A DNA stretch of 13,378 bases from an uncultured Collinsella sp. (lineage in GTDB: Bacteria > Actinomycetota > Coriobacteriia > Coriobacteriales > Coriobacteriaceae): contig CAADUO010000001.1 in NCBI GenBank assembly GCA_900752215.1, forward strand, positions 1 through 13,378, read 5' to 3'. Below are positions 6,728 to 13,222 of this stretch, piece after piece. A model generated the notes under the pieces. It worked only from the letters and a program-made list of their open reading frames with translations, was not told the DNA's origin and ran no database searches. Position numbers and translations under genes: made by a program. Each line of letters begins with the position of its first letter. The stretch's first letter is position 1.

Positions 6728-7462
6728 TTACGCAAGCCCCAGGTGCGACTTGACCTCGGCGGCACGACGACGGGACACCGGTACCGTCGAGTTCACGCGG
6801 TCGAGCCTGAGCTCCATCAACCCCGTGGAGCCAATCTCAACATTGTGCACGTCTTCCAAATTGACCAGGTAGCTGCGATGAACGCGAATAAAGCCCTCGG
6901 AGTCCAAGCGACGCTCGAGCGAAGAGATCGACTCATTGATCAGGTACGTTCCCTCGGCGCAGATGGCGTTGCAAAAATCGGCGCGTGCCTCAAAGTAGCA
7001 GACGTCTGCGGCGGGAATGAACACCTTTTTGCCCCCGCGGTCCACCGTCAGACGCAAAGGCTGGAGCGGAGCGTGGATAACACGACGGGCACCCAAGGCT
7101 GCCTCGATCTTGTCGAGTGCCTTTGACAGGCGTGCGTCCTCGACCGGCTTGACGACATAGTCGACCGCATCGAGGTTATACGCATCGGCGGCAAACTCGG
7201 CAAACGCCGTCACAAACACAACCACCGGCGGCGTCTTTAGGTTCTGCAGCGTCTCGGCAAGCTCAATTCCCGAGCGACCGGGCATGGTAATGTCTAAAAA
7301 CAACACGTCGGGCTTGTTCGACAGAATCGACTCCACGGCTTCGGTGACATTGCCCGCCTCGGCAATCTGGCCCACACGCGTATCCTTTTCCAACAGATAG
7401 CGTAGCTCAGCCCTAATGGGAGGCTCGTCATCAACCACCAAGATGTTCCAGCCTTCGGACAT
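6728..7462 (-). CDS. LytTR-family response regulator (system 2)
   Basis: This 244-residue response regulator is built like the one at 842-1558. Its receiver domain has D11/D12, phosphoacceptor D57 in FLDITMPG, T85 and K105 in the KP motif. Its LytTR DNA-binding domain runs from about 140 to 242, with RVHRSYLVNLEDVHNV and VPVSRRRA. All receiver residues needed for phosphorylation are present. It follows its kinase by 38 bases in the same direction. The ATG at 7462 has GAGGGG about 9 bases upstream, and the first residues (MSEGWNILVVDDE) suit a receiver start. Its targets are unknown. The downstream phospholipase-like and MFS genes are the first candidates by position. The receiver and LytTR segments resemble the other regulator closely enough to suggest duplication, but the specificity-bearing surfaces differ. 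Confidence 0.93.
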   Translation of the reverse strand: MSEGWNILVVDDEPPIRAELRYLLEKDTRVGQIAEAGNVTEAVESILSNKPDVLFLDITMPGRSGIELAETLQNLKTPPVVVFVTAFAEFAADAYNLDAVDYVVKPVEDARLSKALDKIEAALGARRVIHAPLQPLRLTVDRGGKKVFIPAADVCYFEARADFCNAICAEGTYLINESISSLERRLDSEGFIRVHRSYLVNLEDVHNVEIGSTGLMELRLDRVNSTVPVSRRRAAEVKSHLGLA

Positions 7463-7500
7463 ATGTGCTTCCCCTCTTTTTCTCTCAATCCAACCGCGTG

Positions 7501-8886
7501 CTACGCCGTCAACGGCGCGGGCTCATGCGGCTCGCCGTTCAGCTCGACGATGACCTGCGTTCCCACGCCCTCCTGGGACTTCACGCGCATGCCGGAATCT
7601 TCTCCGTAAAAGAAATGGATACGCTGAAGCACGTTGAAGAGCGCCAGGCCGCAACCTCGCTTGACGGAGCCGTCGGCGGTAATGCTCTCGGGCTCCTCTC
7701 GGCGATGTTGCTCAAACAGATGCGCGCAGACCTCTTCGCTCATACCGATGCCATCGTCCTCGACGATGATCTCCAAACCGTCATCGGTCTCGAAAGCCCT
7801 AACATGAATAGAAAGCGGCTCGGTCTCGCGCTGCGCGTGCTTGATGCAGTTTTCGAGCAACGGCTGCAAGATAAACGGCGGCACCATGCAATCGCGCACC
7901 TCAAAGTCGTTATCGACCGAGACGCGCAGACGGCCGTCGCCATACCGGGCCTGCATAAGATTGATATAACGAGTACCCTGTTCCACCTCGTGCTCGAGCG
8001 TGGTGAGCGTATCGGAATCAGAAAGCGTCTGACGATAGTAGTTGGAGAAGTCGATCAGCAGCGACCTGGCCTTGTCCGGCTCGGTACGTACGAGCGACAC
8101 GATGGTGCTGATGGTGTTAAACAGAAAATGAGGATCGACCTGCGATTGCAAGGCGCGCAGCTCCACGCGGGCCGTAAGCTCGTCCTGGCGCTCGAGCTCA
8201 AAGCTCGCAAGCTGCGTGGAAATGAGGTCGGCAAAGCCCGAGGCAAGCGCCGTCTGGCGCATATCGATGCTGCTCAGACGGGGATAATACAGCTCGAGCG
8301 TGCCCACGCAATGCCCGCGCACGGTAAGCGGTGCGACAATACCGGCGCGCAGGCGCGGAAAGTAGCCACCCGTCTCGGTCGAGGCATCGCGCGAGAACAC
8401 GCTTTGCTCACCGCTGTTGATCACGTTGAGCGTAGTCCGCAGCACCACCGGGGTGCCCGCGGGGCATTTTGCCGAGTCCTCGCCCCAGCTTGCCAACACC
8501 TGCTTGCCGTCGGTAAAGCAGATGGCAGAGGCGATAGTTTCGGACAGGATGATCTTAGAGGCGCCCAGGGCAGCTTCGGGCGTAAGGCCGCGCGACGTGT
8601 AGGCGAATATTTTCGACGCGATGGCGAGCGTGCGGTCGGTAGCGCTCGATGTGAGGTCGTCGGGAACGACAAAGACGTACGAGAAGAAGAAGCACAGCAT
8701 GACCAAGCCGGCAATGACGACAACGGCCGGAACGGGATTGGGATTATCGGTTAGATCCCAGATGAGCAGCAGGATAAGCAGCGGAACGACAATACCGAGC
8801 AAGATGGCTTGAACCACATGCTGAGCGGTACGAAAGACCTTGGTAGAGTTGTAGCTCTTGCCCAGAATCAGCCTATTGAGATCCAC
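7501..8886 (-). CDS. LytS-type sensor histidine kinase (system 2)
   Basis: This 461-residue membrane histidine kinase has two membrane helices (about 24-42 and 53-74) joined by a loop of about ten residues (TDNPNPVPA). A GAF-like segment follows (about 85-225, including LRAGIVAPLTVRGHCVGTLELYY), then His_kinase with phosphoacceptor H253 in VDPHFLFN, then HATPase_c with N346 (LLENCIKHA) and EDDGIGM. It should pair with the regulator encoded 38 bases downstream. The start is a judgement. AAGGAG is followed by ATGACG and then GTG, so GTG at 8886 has ideal 6-base spacing, whereas ATG at 8892 directly abuts the ribosome binding site. Starting at 8892 would add two residues. Starts further upstream run into the terminator of the amidohydrolase gene. 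It is paralogous to the kinase at 1631-2974, and the GAF-like part has extra cysteines. Confidence 0.9.
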   Translation of the reverse strand: MDLNRLILGKSYNSTKVFRTAQHVVQAILLGIVVPLLILLLIWDLTDNPNPVPAVVVIAGLVMLCFFFSYVFVVPDDLTSSATDRTLAIASKIFAYTSRGLTPEAALGASKIILSETIASAICFTDGKQVLASWGEDSAKCPAGTPVVLRTTLNVINSGEQSVFSRDASTETGGYFPRLRAGIVAPLTVRGHCVGTLELYYPRLSSIDMRQTALASGFADLISTQLASFELERQDELTARVELRALQSQVDPHFLFNTISTIVSLVRTEPDKARSLLIDFSNYYRQTLSDSDTLTTLEHEVEQGTRYINLMQARYGDGRLRVSVDNDFEVRDCMVPPFILQPLLENCIKHAQRETEPLSIHVRAFETDDGLEIIVEDDGIGMSEEVCAHLFEQHRREEPESITADGSVKRGCGLALFNVLQRIHFFYGEDSGMRVKSQEGVGTQVIVELNGEPHEPAPLTA

Positions 8887-8918
8887 CGTCATCTCCTTCT
8901 TACTGACGCACCCCATAG

Positions 8919-8945
8919 CAATAAAGAGGGCCGCAAGCGACCCTC
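8919..8945 (-). terminator. Rho-independent terminator after the amidohydrolase gene
   Basis: On the minus strand GAGGGTCG (8945-8938) pairs with CGGCCCTC (8933-8926) around CTTG, with one wobble, and is followed by TTTATT. It lies 59 bases after the amidohydrolase stop and 32 bases before the kinase GTG. That leaves almost no room for a promoter between hairpin and gene, so it may also sit in the kinase leader. Confidence 0.75.
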
Positions 8946-8948
8946 TCC

Positions 8949-8963
8949 ATTGCATTATGCAAT
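8949..8963. promoter_or_regulatory. 15-base palindrome, possible operator over a -10 box
   Basis: The sequence reads ATTGCAT, one base, ATGCAAT: a perfect odd palindrome with 7-base arms. On the minus strand it contains CATAAT (8958-8953), a possible -10 box with a TG two bases upstream. The -35 side is poor (TTGATG at 20 bases' spacing). A dimeric repressor site over a promoter for the kinase-regulator pair is plausible. Chance is possible because the region is locally AT-rich. Confidence 0.35.
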
Positions 8964-9004
8964 CAAATGCTGTGTTTTACATCAAGCCATCGATGAACGG
9001 TAGC

Positions 9005-10282
9005 TTAGGCGCTGTACTTGTTTGCCTCGCCGAAGGTGCCAGCCTCGACAATCCAGCCGTCCTTCATGATGACGTCCATGTTGTCGGTGTTGAGCACGTG
9101 GATGTCGGCGGCGACGTCACCGTTGACGACCAGCAGGTCGGCGCATTTGCCGGCCTCGATGGAACCGGTCTCGTCCTCGATGTGGCACATCTTGGCACCG
9201 TTGAGGGTGGCACAGGTGATGGTCTCGACCGGGGTGAAGCCGATCTTGTCGACGAACTCGTACATCTCCTCGATGGAGCAGGTGCCGTACGGGGTGACGA
9301 AGGAGAAGGAGTCGGAGCCGATCGTCATGACGACGCCGCGCTTCTTAGCCTCGCGCAGGCAGTCGTAGTTGCGCTGCAGCTCCTTCTCGACCAGGGTGCC
9401 CTCGTACTTGTCGTGCAGCTCGGGGACGTAGACGGGCGGATAGGTGGCGTACCAGGTGGGCAGGAAGGCGATCGTCGGGGTGAAGAAGGTGCCCTGCTCG
9501 GCCATGAGGTCCATGGTGCGCTCATCGATATCGAAGCCGTGAATCAGCTGCTCGCAGCCAAAGCGAACGGAATCGTAGGCAGCGGCGTGGTTGTTGTAGC
9601 AGTGGCTCCACACGGGGATGCCGACCATCTTGGCCTCTTCGACCACGGCCTGAATCTCCTCGGAGCAGTAGTGCTGGTCGCGGCCGGAGTCCCAGCGCCA
9701 GATGCCGCCACCGGTAGCCCAGATCTTGATGGCATCGGGATTCTCACGCAGGCGGCGACGGACGGCCTTGCGCAGATCCCAAGGACCGTCGACCTGATCG
9801 CCCCAGGGGTGCGATTCCTTGTTGAGCTCCTGGCTGCAGTGGTGGGAGTCGCCGTGGCCGGCAACGCGGCAGAAGCCAAGGCCGGTGGCCAGAACGCGCG
9901 GGCCCTTGAAGACGCCCTTGTCGATGCAGTCACGGATCTGGATACCAAAGCGGCCGATCTCGCAGACGGTGGTGAGGCCGTGGGTGAGGCAGTCGTAGGC
10001 CTGCTTGACGGCGACGGCCTGCTTCTCGAGGAGCGGCTGCATGACCCAGTCGGTGTCATCGTCGGTCAAGTTGCCCGAGAAGTGCAGGTGGGTGTCGATC
10101 AGGCCGGGAAGGACGGTCTTGCCGGCGGCGTCGATGACCTCAACGTCCTCGGGAAGGTCCTGCATGGCGCCGGCGTACTCAATCTTGCCGTTGTCGTCGA
10201 CGAGAACGAGGGAGTTCTCGACCGGCTCGGCACCGGTACCGTCGATGAGCTTGCCGCCAACGATTGCATACTTAGTGGACAT
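9005..10282 (-). CDS. Amidohydrolase-superfamily metal-dependent hydrolase, dipeptidase-like
   Basis: This 425-residue amidohydrolase has the full metal-site set of its superfamily: HLH (H65, H67), a lysine in KIWATGG (K186, the likely carboxylated bridging ligand), SH (H227), IHG (H248) and SDS (D324). The N- and C-terminal small beta-sandwich pieces (MSTKYAIVGGKLIDGTG..., and VVNGDVAADIHVLNTDN...) flank the barrel. The KI-ATGG, GHGDSHH and HCYNN motifs resemble the branch that includes imidazolonepropionase-like enzymes and Xaa-Pro/Xaa-Arg type dipeptidases, so cleavage of an N-acyl amino acid or dipeptide is the best guess; the substrate is not proven. It has no signal peptide and is probably cytoplasmic. 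AAGGAGG lies just before the ATG, which suggests high expression. It follows the APC permease by 131 bases, so uptake and hydrolysis are probably linked. Confidence 0.87.
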   Translation of the reverse strand: MSTKYAIVGGKLIDGTGAEPVENSLVLVDDNGKIEYAGAMQDLPEDVEVIDAAGKTVLPGLIDTHLHFSGNLTDDDTDWVMQPLLEKQAVAVKQAYDCLTHGLTTVCEIGRFGIQIRDCIDKGVFKGPRVLATGLGFCRVAGHGDSHHCSQELNKESHPWGDQVDGPWDLRKAVRRRLRENPDAIKIWATGGGIWRWDSGRDQHYCSEEIQAVVEEAKMVGIPVWSHCYNNHAAAYDSVRFGCEQLIHGFDIDERTMDLMAEQGTFFTPTIAFLPTWYATYPPVYVPELHDKYEGTLVEKELQRNYDCLREAKKRGVVMTIGSDSFSFVTPYGTCSIEEMYEFVDKIGFTPVETITCATLNGAKMCHIEDETGSIEAGKCADLLVVNGDVAADIHVLNTDNMDVIMKDGWIVEAGTFGEANKYSA

Positions 10283-10292
10283 GGTTCCTCCT

Positions 10293-10393
10293 TATGGATC
10301 CATATAGTGGGCGAGGCCGTGTTGGGTTAAGGCCTCACAAAGCTACCCAAGTGGTGCCGGGTTCGGTGCGCGGAAGAGAGGGTCCCGCGCACC
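10293..10393. other. Intergenic hairpins between permease and amidohydrolase
   Basis: Three inverted repeats fill this gap. GGTGCGCGG (10365-10373) pairs with 10385-10393. GAGGCC (10313-10318) pairs with 10331-10336. TATGGATCCATA (10293-10304) is a perfect 12-base palindrome next to the amidohydrolase ribosome binding site. None is followed by a T-tract on the minus strand, so none is a standard terminator. They may tune read-through or mRNA stability between the two genes. Confidence 0.45.
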
Positions 10394-10413
10394 TGATCCG
10401 CCCCGGCTCGGCG

Positions 10414-11865
10414 TTACTTTTTGCGGGAATTGGTGAAGGCCATGAGAGCCAGGCCGACGGCCAGCCAGCCGATCACGATGCTCCACTCCACCATGTTGAG
10501 GGAGGCGGGAGAGAACGGAATCACGAGCAGGCCGATGATGATGGCGCAGGCAGCGATAGCGAGGCCGATGCCAAACTTGCCGCCGGGCACCTCGTAGGGA
10601 CGAGGCAGGTCGGGCTCGGTGAAGCGCATGCGCAGGCAAGCAAGGGCGACCATGCCGCAGGAGAAGATGAAGGCGAGAGCCGACACGTTGGTCAGAGGGA
10701 TGAGCATGTTCTTGCCCAGGAACGGACCGACGACGGTGATGACGCCCAAGACGACGCAGGCAAGCTTGGGAGCGCCGGACTTGGGGTCGACCTCGGCGAA
10801 CTGCTCGGGCAGCTGGCCCTTGCGGCCCATGGCGAGCATGATGCGGCTCGTGGCGCCGTAGAAGGAGTTCATCGGACCCATGGGTCCAAGCGTAGCGATG
10901 ACGAGCATGGCCAGGTACAGAAGCATGTTGATGCCCTTGAGGCAGGCGAGCGCGGGAACCGGGCTCTTAACGAACTCATGCCAGTCGAGGATGGTGCCGA
11001 ACGAGTAGATACAGACCATGTAGAAGCCGCCGGCGGCCAGCAGTGCCAGGGAGATGATCTTGCCGAACTTGTTCCAGTTGAGGCCCTCGGCAGCTTCCTC
11101 AGCCTGCTGAGGAATGGTGTCGAAACCGGCGTAGAAGAACGGGGTCAGAACCAGGACCGACACGATGCCGGCGAACAGGCTGGTGCTCTCGGTAGCGGCC
11201 TTGCCGCCGCCAGCGCCGGTGACCTGGGAGAACACGGGCATGGCGTTGTCCGGCGAGCCGGTGAACAGCGAGACGCCCATGGCGAGCAGCATGCCGCAGA
11301 GCAGGGCCTTGGTCAGGAAGGCCTGGAGCTTGGCGGCCGAGCTGGCGCCGCGGAAGTTGAGGAAGATGACGTAGACTGCAAAGCCGAGCGCGATCAGCGT
11401 CGGGAACAGGTAAACGTCGGCCCCCAGGATGGTGTAGAGCTTGACGGCGCGCAGCCACTCAAGGCCGGGCAGGCTGCCGAACATCTCGGACACGAGGGTC
11501 GAAATGGCGATGGCCTCCCACGGGCACAGGATGCCGTTGCCCAGGGCCAAAAGCCATCCGGTGATGTAGCTCAGCGTACGGCCAAAGCTACGATCGACAT
11601 ACTCGACGATGCCACCCGAAATGGGGATGGCAGCCGTGAGCTCACCGAAAACAGCTCCGACGGGCACGAGGAAGATTGCACCCAAGAGGAATGCGATCAT
11701 AGCGGGAACGGGACCGCCGCCCACGACCATCCAGTCGCCGACCTGCAGAACCCAACCGGTACCGATGATGGCACCGAAACCGATGGTGAAGAAGTTCCAG
11801 AGCGAAAGCGTTTTCTTCATGCCGCCGTTATCCTCGACTGCAACTTCTGCGTTCTTGTCCGCCAT
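10414..11865 (-). CDS. APC-family amino acid permease
   Basis: This 483-residue integral membrane protein has about twelve predicted helices and belongs to the amino acid-polyamine-organocation superfamily. Helix 1 carries the unwound substrate-site motif GFGAIIGTGW (29-38), and GGIVEYVDRSFG follows in the helix 3 region. The N terminus is short and acidic, and the C terminus is basic (NSRKK). Members exchange or import amino acids or related amines; the exact substrate cannot be read from sequence. The ATG at 11865 was chosen because GAAAGGAGGGG lies just upstream. The frame is open for 13 further codons that overlap this ribosome binding site. The amidohydrolase gene follows 131 bases downstream, so the transported compound is probably a substrate or product of that enzyme. 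Upstream is a 355-base gap rich in hairpins. Confidence 0.9.
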   Translation of the reverse strand: MADKNAEVAVEDNGGMKKTLSLWNFFTIGFGAIIGTGWVLQVGDWMVVGGGPVPAMIAFLLGAIFLVPVGAVFGELTAAIPISGGIVEYVDRSFGRTLSYITGWLLALGNGILCPWEAIAISTLVSEMFGSLPGLEWLRAVKLYTILGADVYLFPTLIALGFAVYVIFLNFRGASSAAKLQAFLTKALLCGMLLAMGVSLFTGSPDNAMPVFSQVTGAGGGKAATESTSLFAGIVSVLVLTPFFYAGFDTIPQQAEEAAEGLNWNKFGKIISLALLAAGGFYMVCIYSFGTILDWHEFVKSPVPALACLKGINMLLYLAMLVIATLGPMGPMNSFYGATSRIMLAMGRKGQLPEQFAEVDPKSGAPKLACVVLGVITVVGPFLGKNMLIPLTNVSALAFIFSCGMVALACLRMRFTEPDLPRPYEVPGGKFGIGLAIAACAIIIGLLVIPFSPASLNMVEWSIVIGWLAVGLALMAFTNSRKK

Positions 11866-11909
11866 TGTTCCCCTCCTTTCCTTTTTGACGCCCCTTGACG
11901 TCACCCCTT

Positions 11910-11941
11910 GCGCGGTCTGTTTTGCCGCGCGCTTTTATTTC
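11910..11941 (+). terminator. Terminator-like hairpin in the permease leader, plus-strand reading
   Basis: GCGCGG (11910-11915) pairs with CCGCGC (11925-11930) around 9 bases and is followed by GCTTTTATTT. The polarity suits a plus-strand transcript, but no plus-strand gene lies upstream. Read on the minus strand it is a plain hairpin in the 5' leader of the permease. Confidence 0.4.
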
Positions 11942-11971
11942 GTGGCTTTAAGATACGGCCTTGGCACAGCA

Positions 11972-12026
11972 GCGCCGCTTGTAGCTCGACCGAAGGCAGA
12001 ACTGCAAAACGAGCGGCGCCGTTTTT
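11972..12026 (+). terminator. Long terminator-like hairpin upstream of the permease
   Basis: GCGCCGCTTGT (11972-11982) pairs with ACGAGCGGCGC (12009-12019) over 11 positions with one T-G wobble. GCAG-AA-CTGC (11996-12005) is nested in the loop, and CGTTTTT follows at 12020-12026. It is a canonical intrinsic terminator on the plus strand with no visible client. On the minus strand it would be a structured leader element for the permease mRNA. Confidence 0.45.
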
Positions 12027-12151
12027 GGGACGAACGGCGGGAGACATCATTCGTCTTGGACGCTTTCATCTTGTCTGCTTTTGAATACCTGCTGTCGTGA
12101 CGCTTGGCGCGCGGCGCGGCAACGTTCATACCATTTGTCAGGCTTTTGGCG

Positions 12152-12165
12152 CACATGCCCATGTG
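12152..12165. promoter_or_regulatory. Inverted repeat CACATG-CC-CATGTG upstream of the peptidase
   Basis: Two 6-base arms form a near-perfect dyad 55 bases 5' of the peptidase ATG. TTGTCA (12135-12140) lies upstream and could be a -35 box, which would place the dyad over the -10 region. No good -10 box is visible there, so both the promoter and the operator reading are tentative. Confidence 0.25.
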
Positions 12166-12220
12166 TCGTGCATCTTTTTATGTAGGATAGACAAGTTACA
12201 CATGAGGCAAGGTGATTCGA

Positions 12221-13222
12221 ATGGCATACGGATACAATGACGGCGACCAACGGCCACAAAGCGTGCGCCTTGCCGGCCGCACCACGCCAACGCCCAGAAG
12301 CACCTCCGACAACGACAACCCGCAGCGCCCCCAAGAGCAGCCCGGGGCTTCTTCGCGGCAACAAAGCCGTACCGCGCGGCAGTCAGACCGCGTGAGTACG
12401 AGCACACGCCAACGCCAGACCGACACATCGCAGCCACGCCGCTACGATCGACATAAGACCGACTACTACGTTAAGCGCTCCTTTTCGCGACCTCAACGCG
12501 ATCGCGGCAATTCCGCCCCTCACCCCGCGTCGCACACCACAAGCCACGCGCTTCCGGCCCGCCGCCTACGCCTTGCGCTTTGCTCCATCGCCGCCTGCCT
12601 CGTCTTTGTGTTTTTGGGATCCTGTATCTCCCACGGATCAGCCGGTCTTGAGCCCACTGCCGAGGACAAGCTGCTTAAAGCTCCCGTCGCGCCCGGCTAC
12701 TCCTTTGCGTTCTCGACCCCACGCTCACAATGGCAGGCCGGCACCATGCCCCACATCTACCAAATTGACCCCGCATGGTCGGAGCTGCCCTATGCCGGTG
12801 GCACTATTCGCGAAAACGCTTGCGGTCCTACCTGCCTCACCATGGTCTATATCTTTAAGACCGGCCATACCGATAAGACGCCGGTCGATATATGCGCACT
12901 GGCCGAAGCCGGCAACTACGCCCCCACTGGTGCCACCGAGTGGTCGTTTATGACAGGCGGTGCGTGGCAGCTGGGACTCAACGGAACACAGCTCTATAAC
13001 GATCGCGAATCGATTACCCAAGCACTTCGCTCGGGTGCGCCCGTCATCGCCGCAGTGCGCCCCGGTACGTTTACCAACGTAGGCCACTACATCGTGCTCT
13101 ACGGCATCGACGACGCCAACCAGATTGGCGTCTACGACCCCAACTCGGCCAGCCGCAGCGCCCGCCGCTGGGGCGTCGTAGAGGTCCTCAACGAAGTCGA
13201 AGCCATGTGGGCCTACTACTAG
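12221..13222 (+). CDS. Membrane-anchored C39-like cysteine peptidase
   Basis: This 333-residue protein has three parts. Residues 1-115 are a disordered tail rich in R, Q, S, T and D. Residues about 117-137 are a single membrane helix (LALCSIAACLVFVFLG) preceded by arginines, so the N terminus should be cytoplasmic. Residues 175-333 form a papain-fold domain of the C39-like (Peptidase_C39_2) type, with catalytic C201 in ENACGPTCL, H289 in VGHYIVLYG and D306 in YDPNS. The domain should face outside and may cleave a peptide or wall-linked substrate; no ABC transporter is adjacent, so a bacteriocin-leader role is not supported. The ATG at 12221 has AAGG 8 bases upstream. An in-frame GTG at 12212 overlaps that site. 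The TAG stop is formed with the border of a palindromic repeat. It is the only complete plus-strand gene here. Confidence 0.8.
   Translation: MAYGYNDGDQRPQSVRLAGRTTPTPRSTSDNDNPQRPQEQPGASSRQQSRTARQSDRVSTSTRQRQTDTSQPRRYDRHKTDYYVKRSFSRPQRDRGNSAPHPASHTTSHALPARRLRLALCSIAACLVFVFLGSCISHGSAGLEPTAEDKLLKAPVAPGYSFAFSTPRSQWQAGTMPHIYQIDPAWSELPYAGGTIRENACGPTCLTMVYIFKTGHTDKTPVDICALAEAGNYAPTGATEWSFMTGGAWQLGLNGTQLYNDRESITQALRSGAPVIAAVRPGTFTNVGHYIVLYGIDDANQIGVYDPNSASRSARRWGVVEVLNEVEAMWAYY

Larger units (their letters stand above)
11866..12220. other. Divergent intergenic region with structured sequence
   Basis: This 355-base gap separates the minus-strand permease from the plus-strand peptidase. No credible gene is seen; small frames here have arginine-serine compositions typical of chance. 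It must hold the promoters of both genes, but no pair of -35 and -10 boxes is convincing on either strand. It contains two terminator-like hairpins on the plus strand, an inverted repeat at 12152-12165, and on the minus strand a TGACGTCA palindrome (11896-11903) near the permease ribosome binding site. No known riboswitch class was recognised. Confidence 0.6.

Noticed and set aside
7465..8754. A 429-residue open frame on the plus strand opposite the second kinase
   Set aside because: It is antisense to an intact histidine kinase with all catalytic boxes, and its own translation shows no family signature.
8858..10330. A 490-residue open frame on the plus strand opposite the amidohydrolase
   Set aside because: It is a shadow of the real minus-strand gene. 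Its composition is dominated by V, G, D and L in repeated VDDL/VGGD runs, it has no recognisable domain, and the opposite strand carries a full amidohydrolase with all metal ligands and a strong ribosome binding site.
10294..11898. A 534-residue open frame on the plus strand opposite the permease
   Set aside because: It is a shadow frame rich in E, G, H, Q and D, as expected from the antisense of a hydrophobic membrane protein. The minus strand encodes a clear APC permease.
12121..12129. AACGTTCAT as a LytTR binding half-site
   Set aside because: It fits a loose LytTR/AgrA-type half-site consensus, but no second half-site is found at the expected 12-13 base spacing, and such short matches occur by chance.
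11935..12162. A 75-residue minus-strand frame upstream of the permease
   Set aside because: It has a basic, low-information composition, no ribosome binding site, and overlaps the hairpins described in the intergenic region.
11866..12220. A known riboswitch or T-box before the permease
   Set aside because: Hairpins are present, but no conserved T-box, lysine or glycine riboswitch sequence could be recognised. Only an undescribed leader can be suggested.
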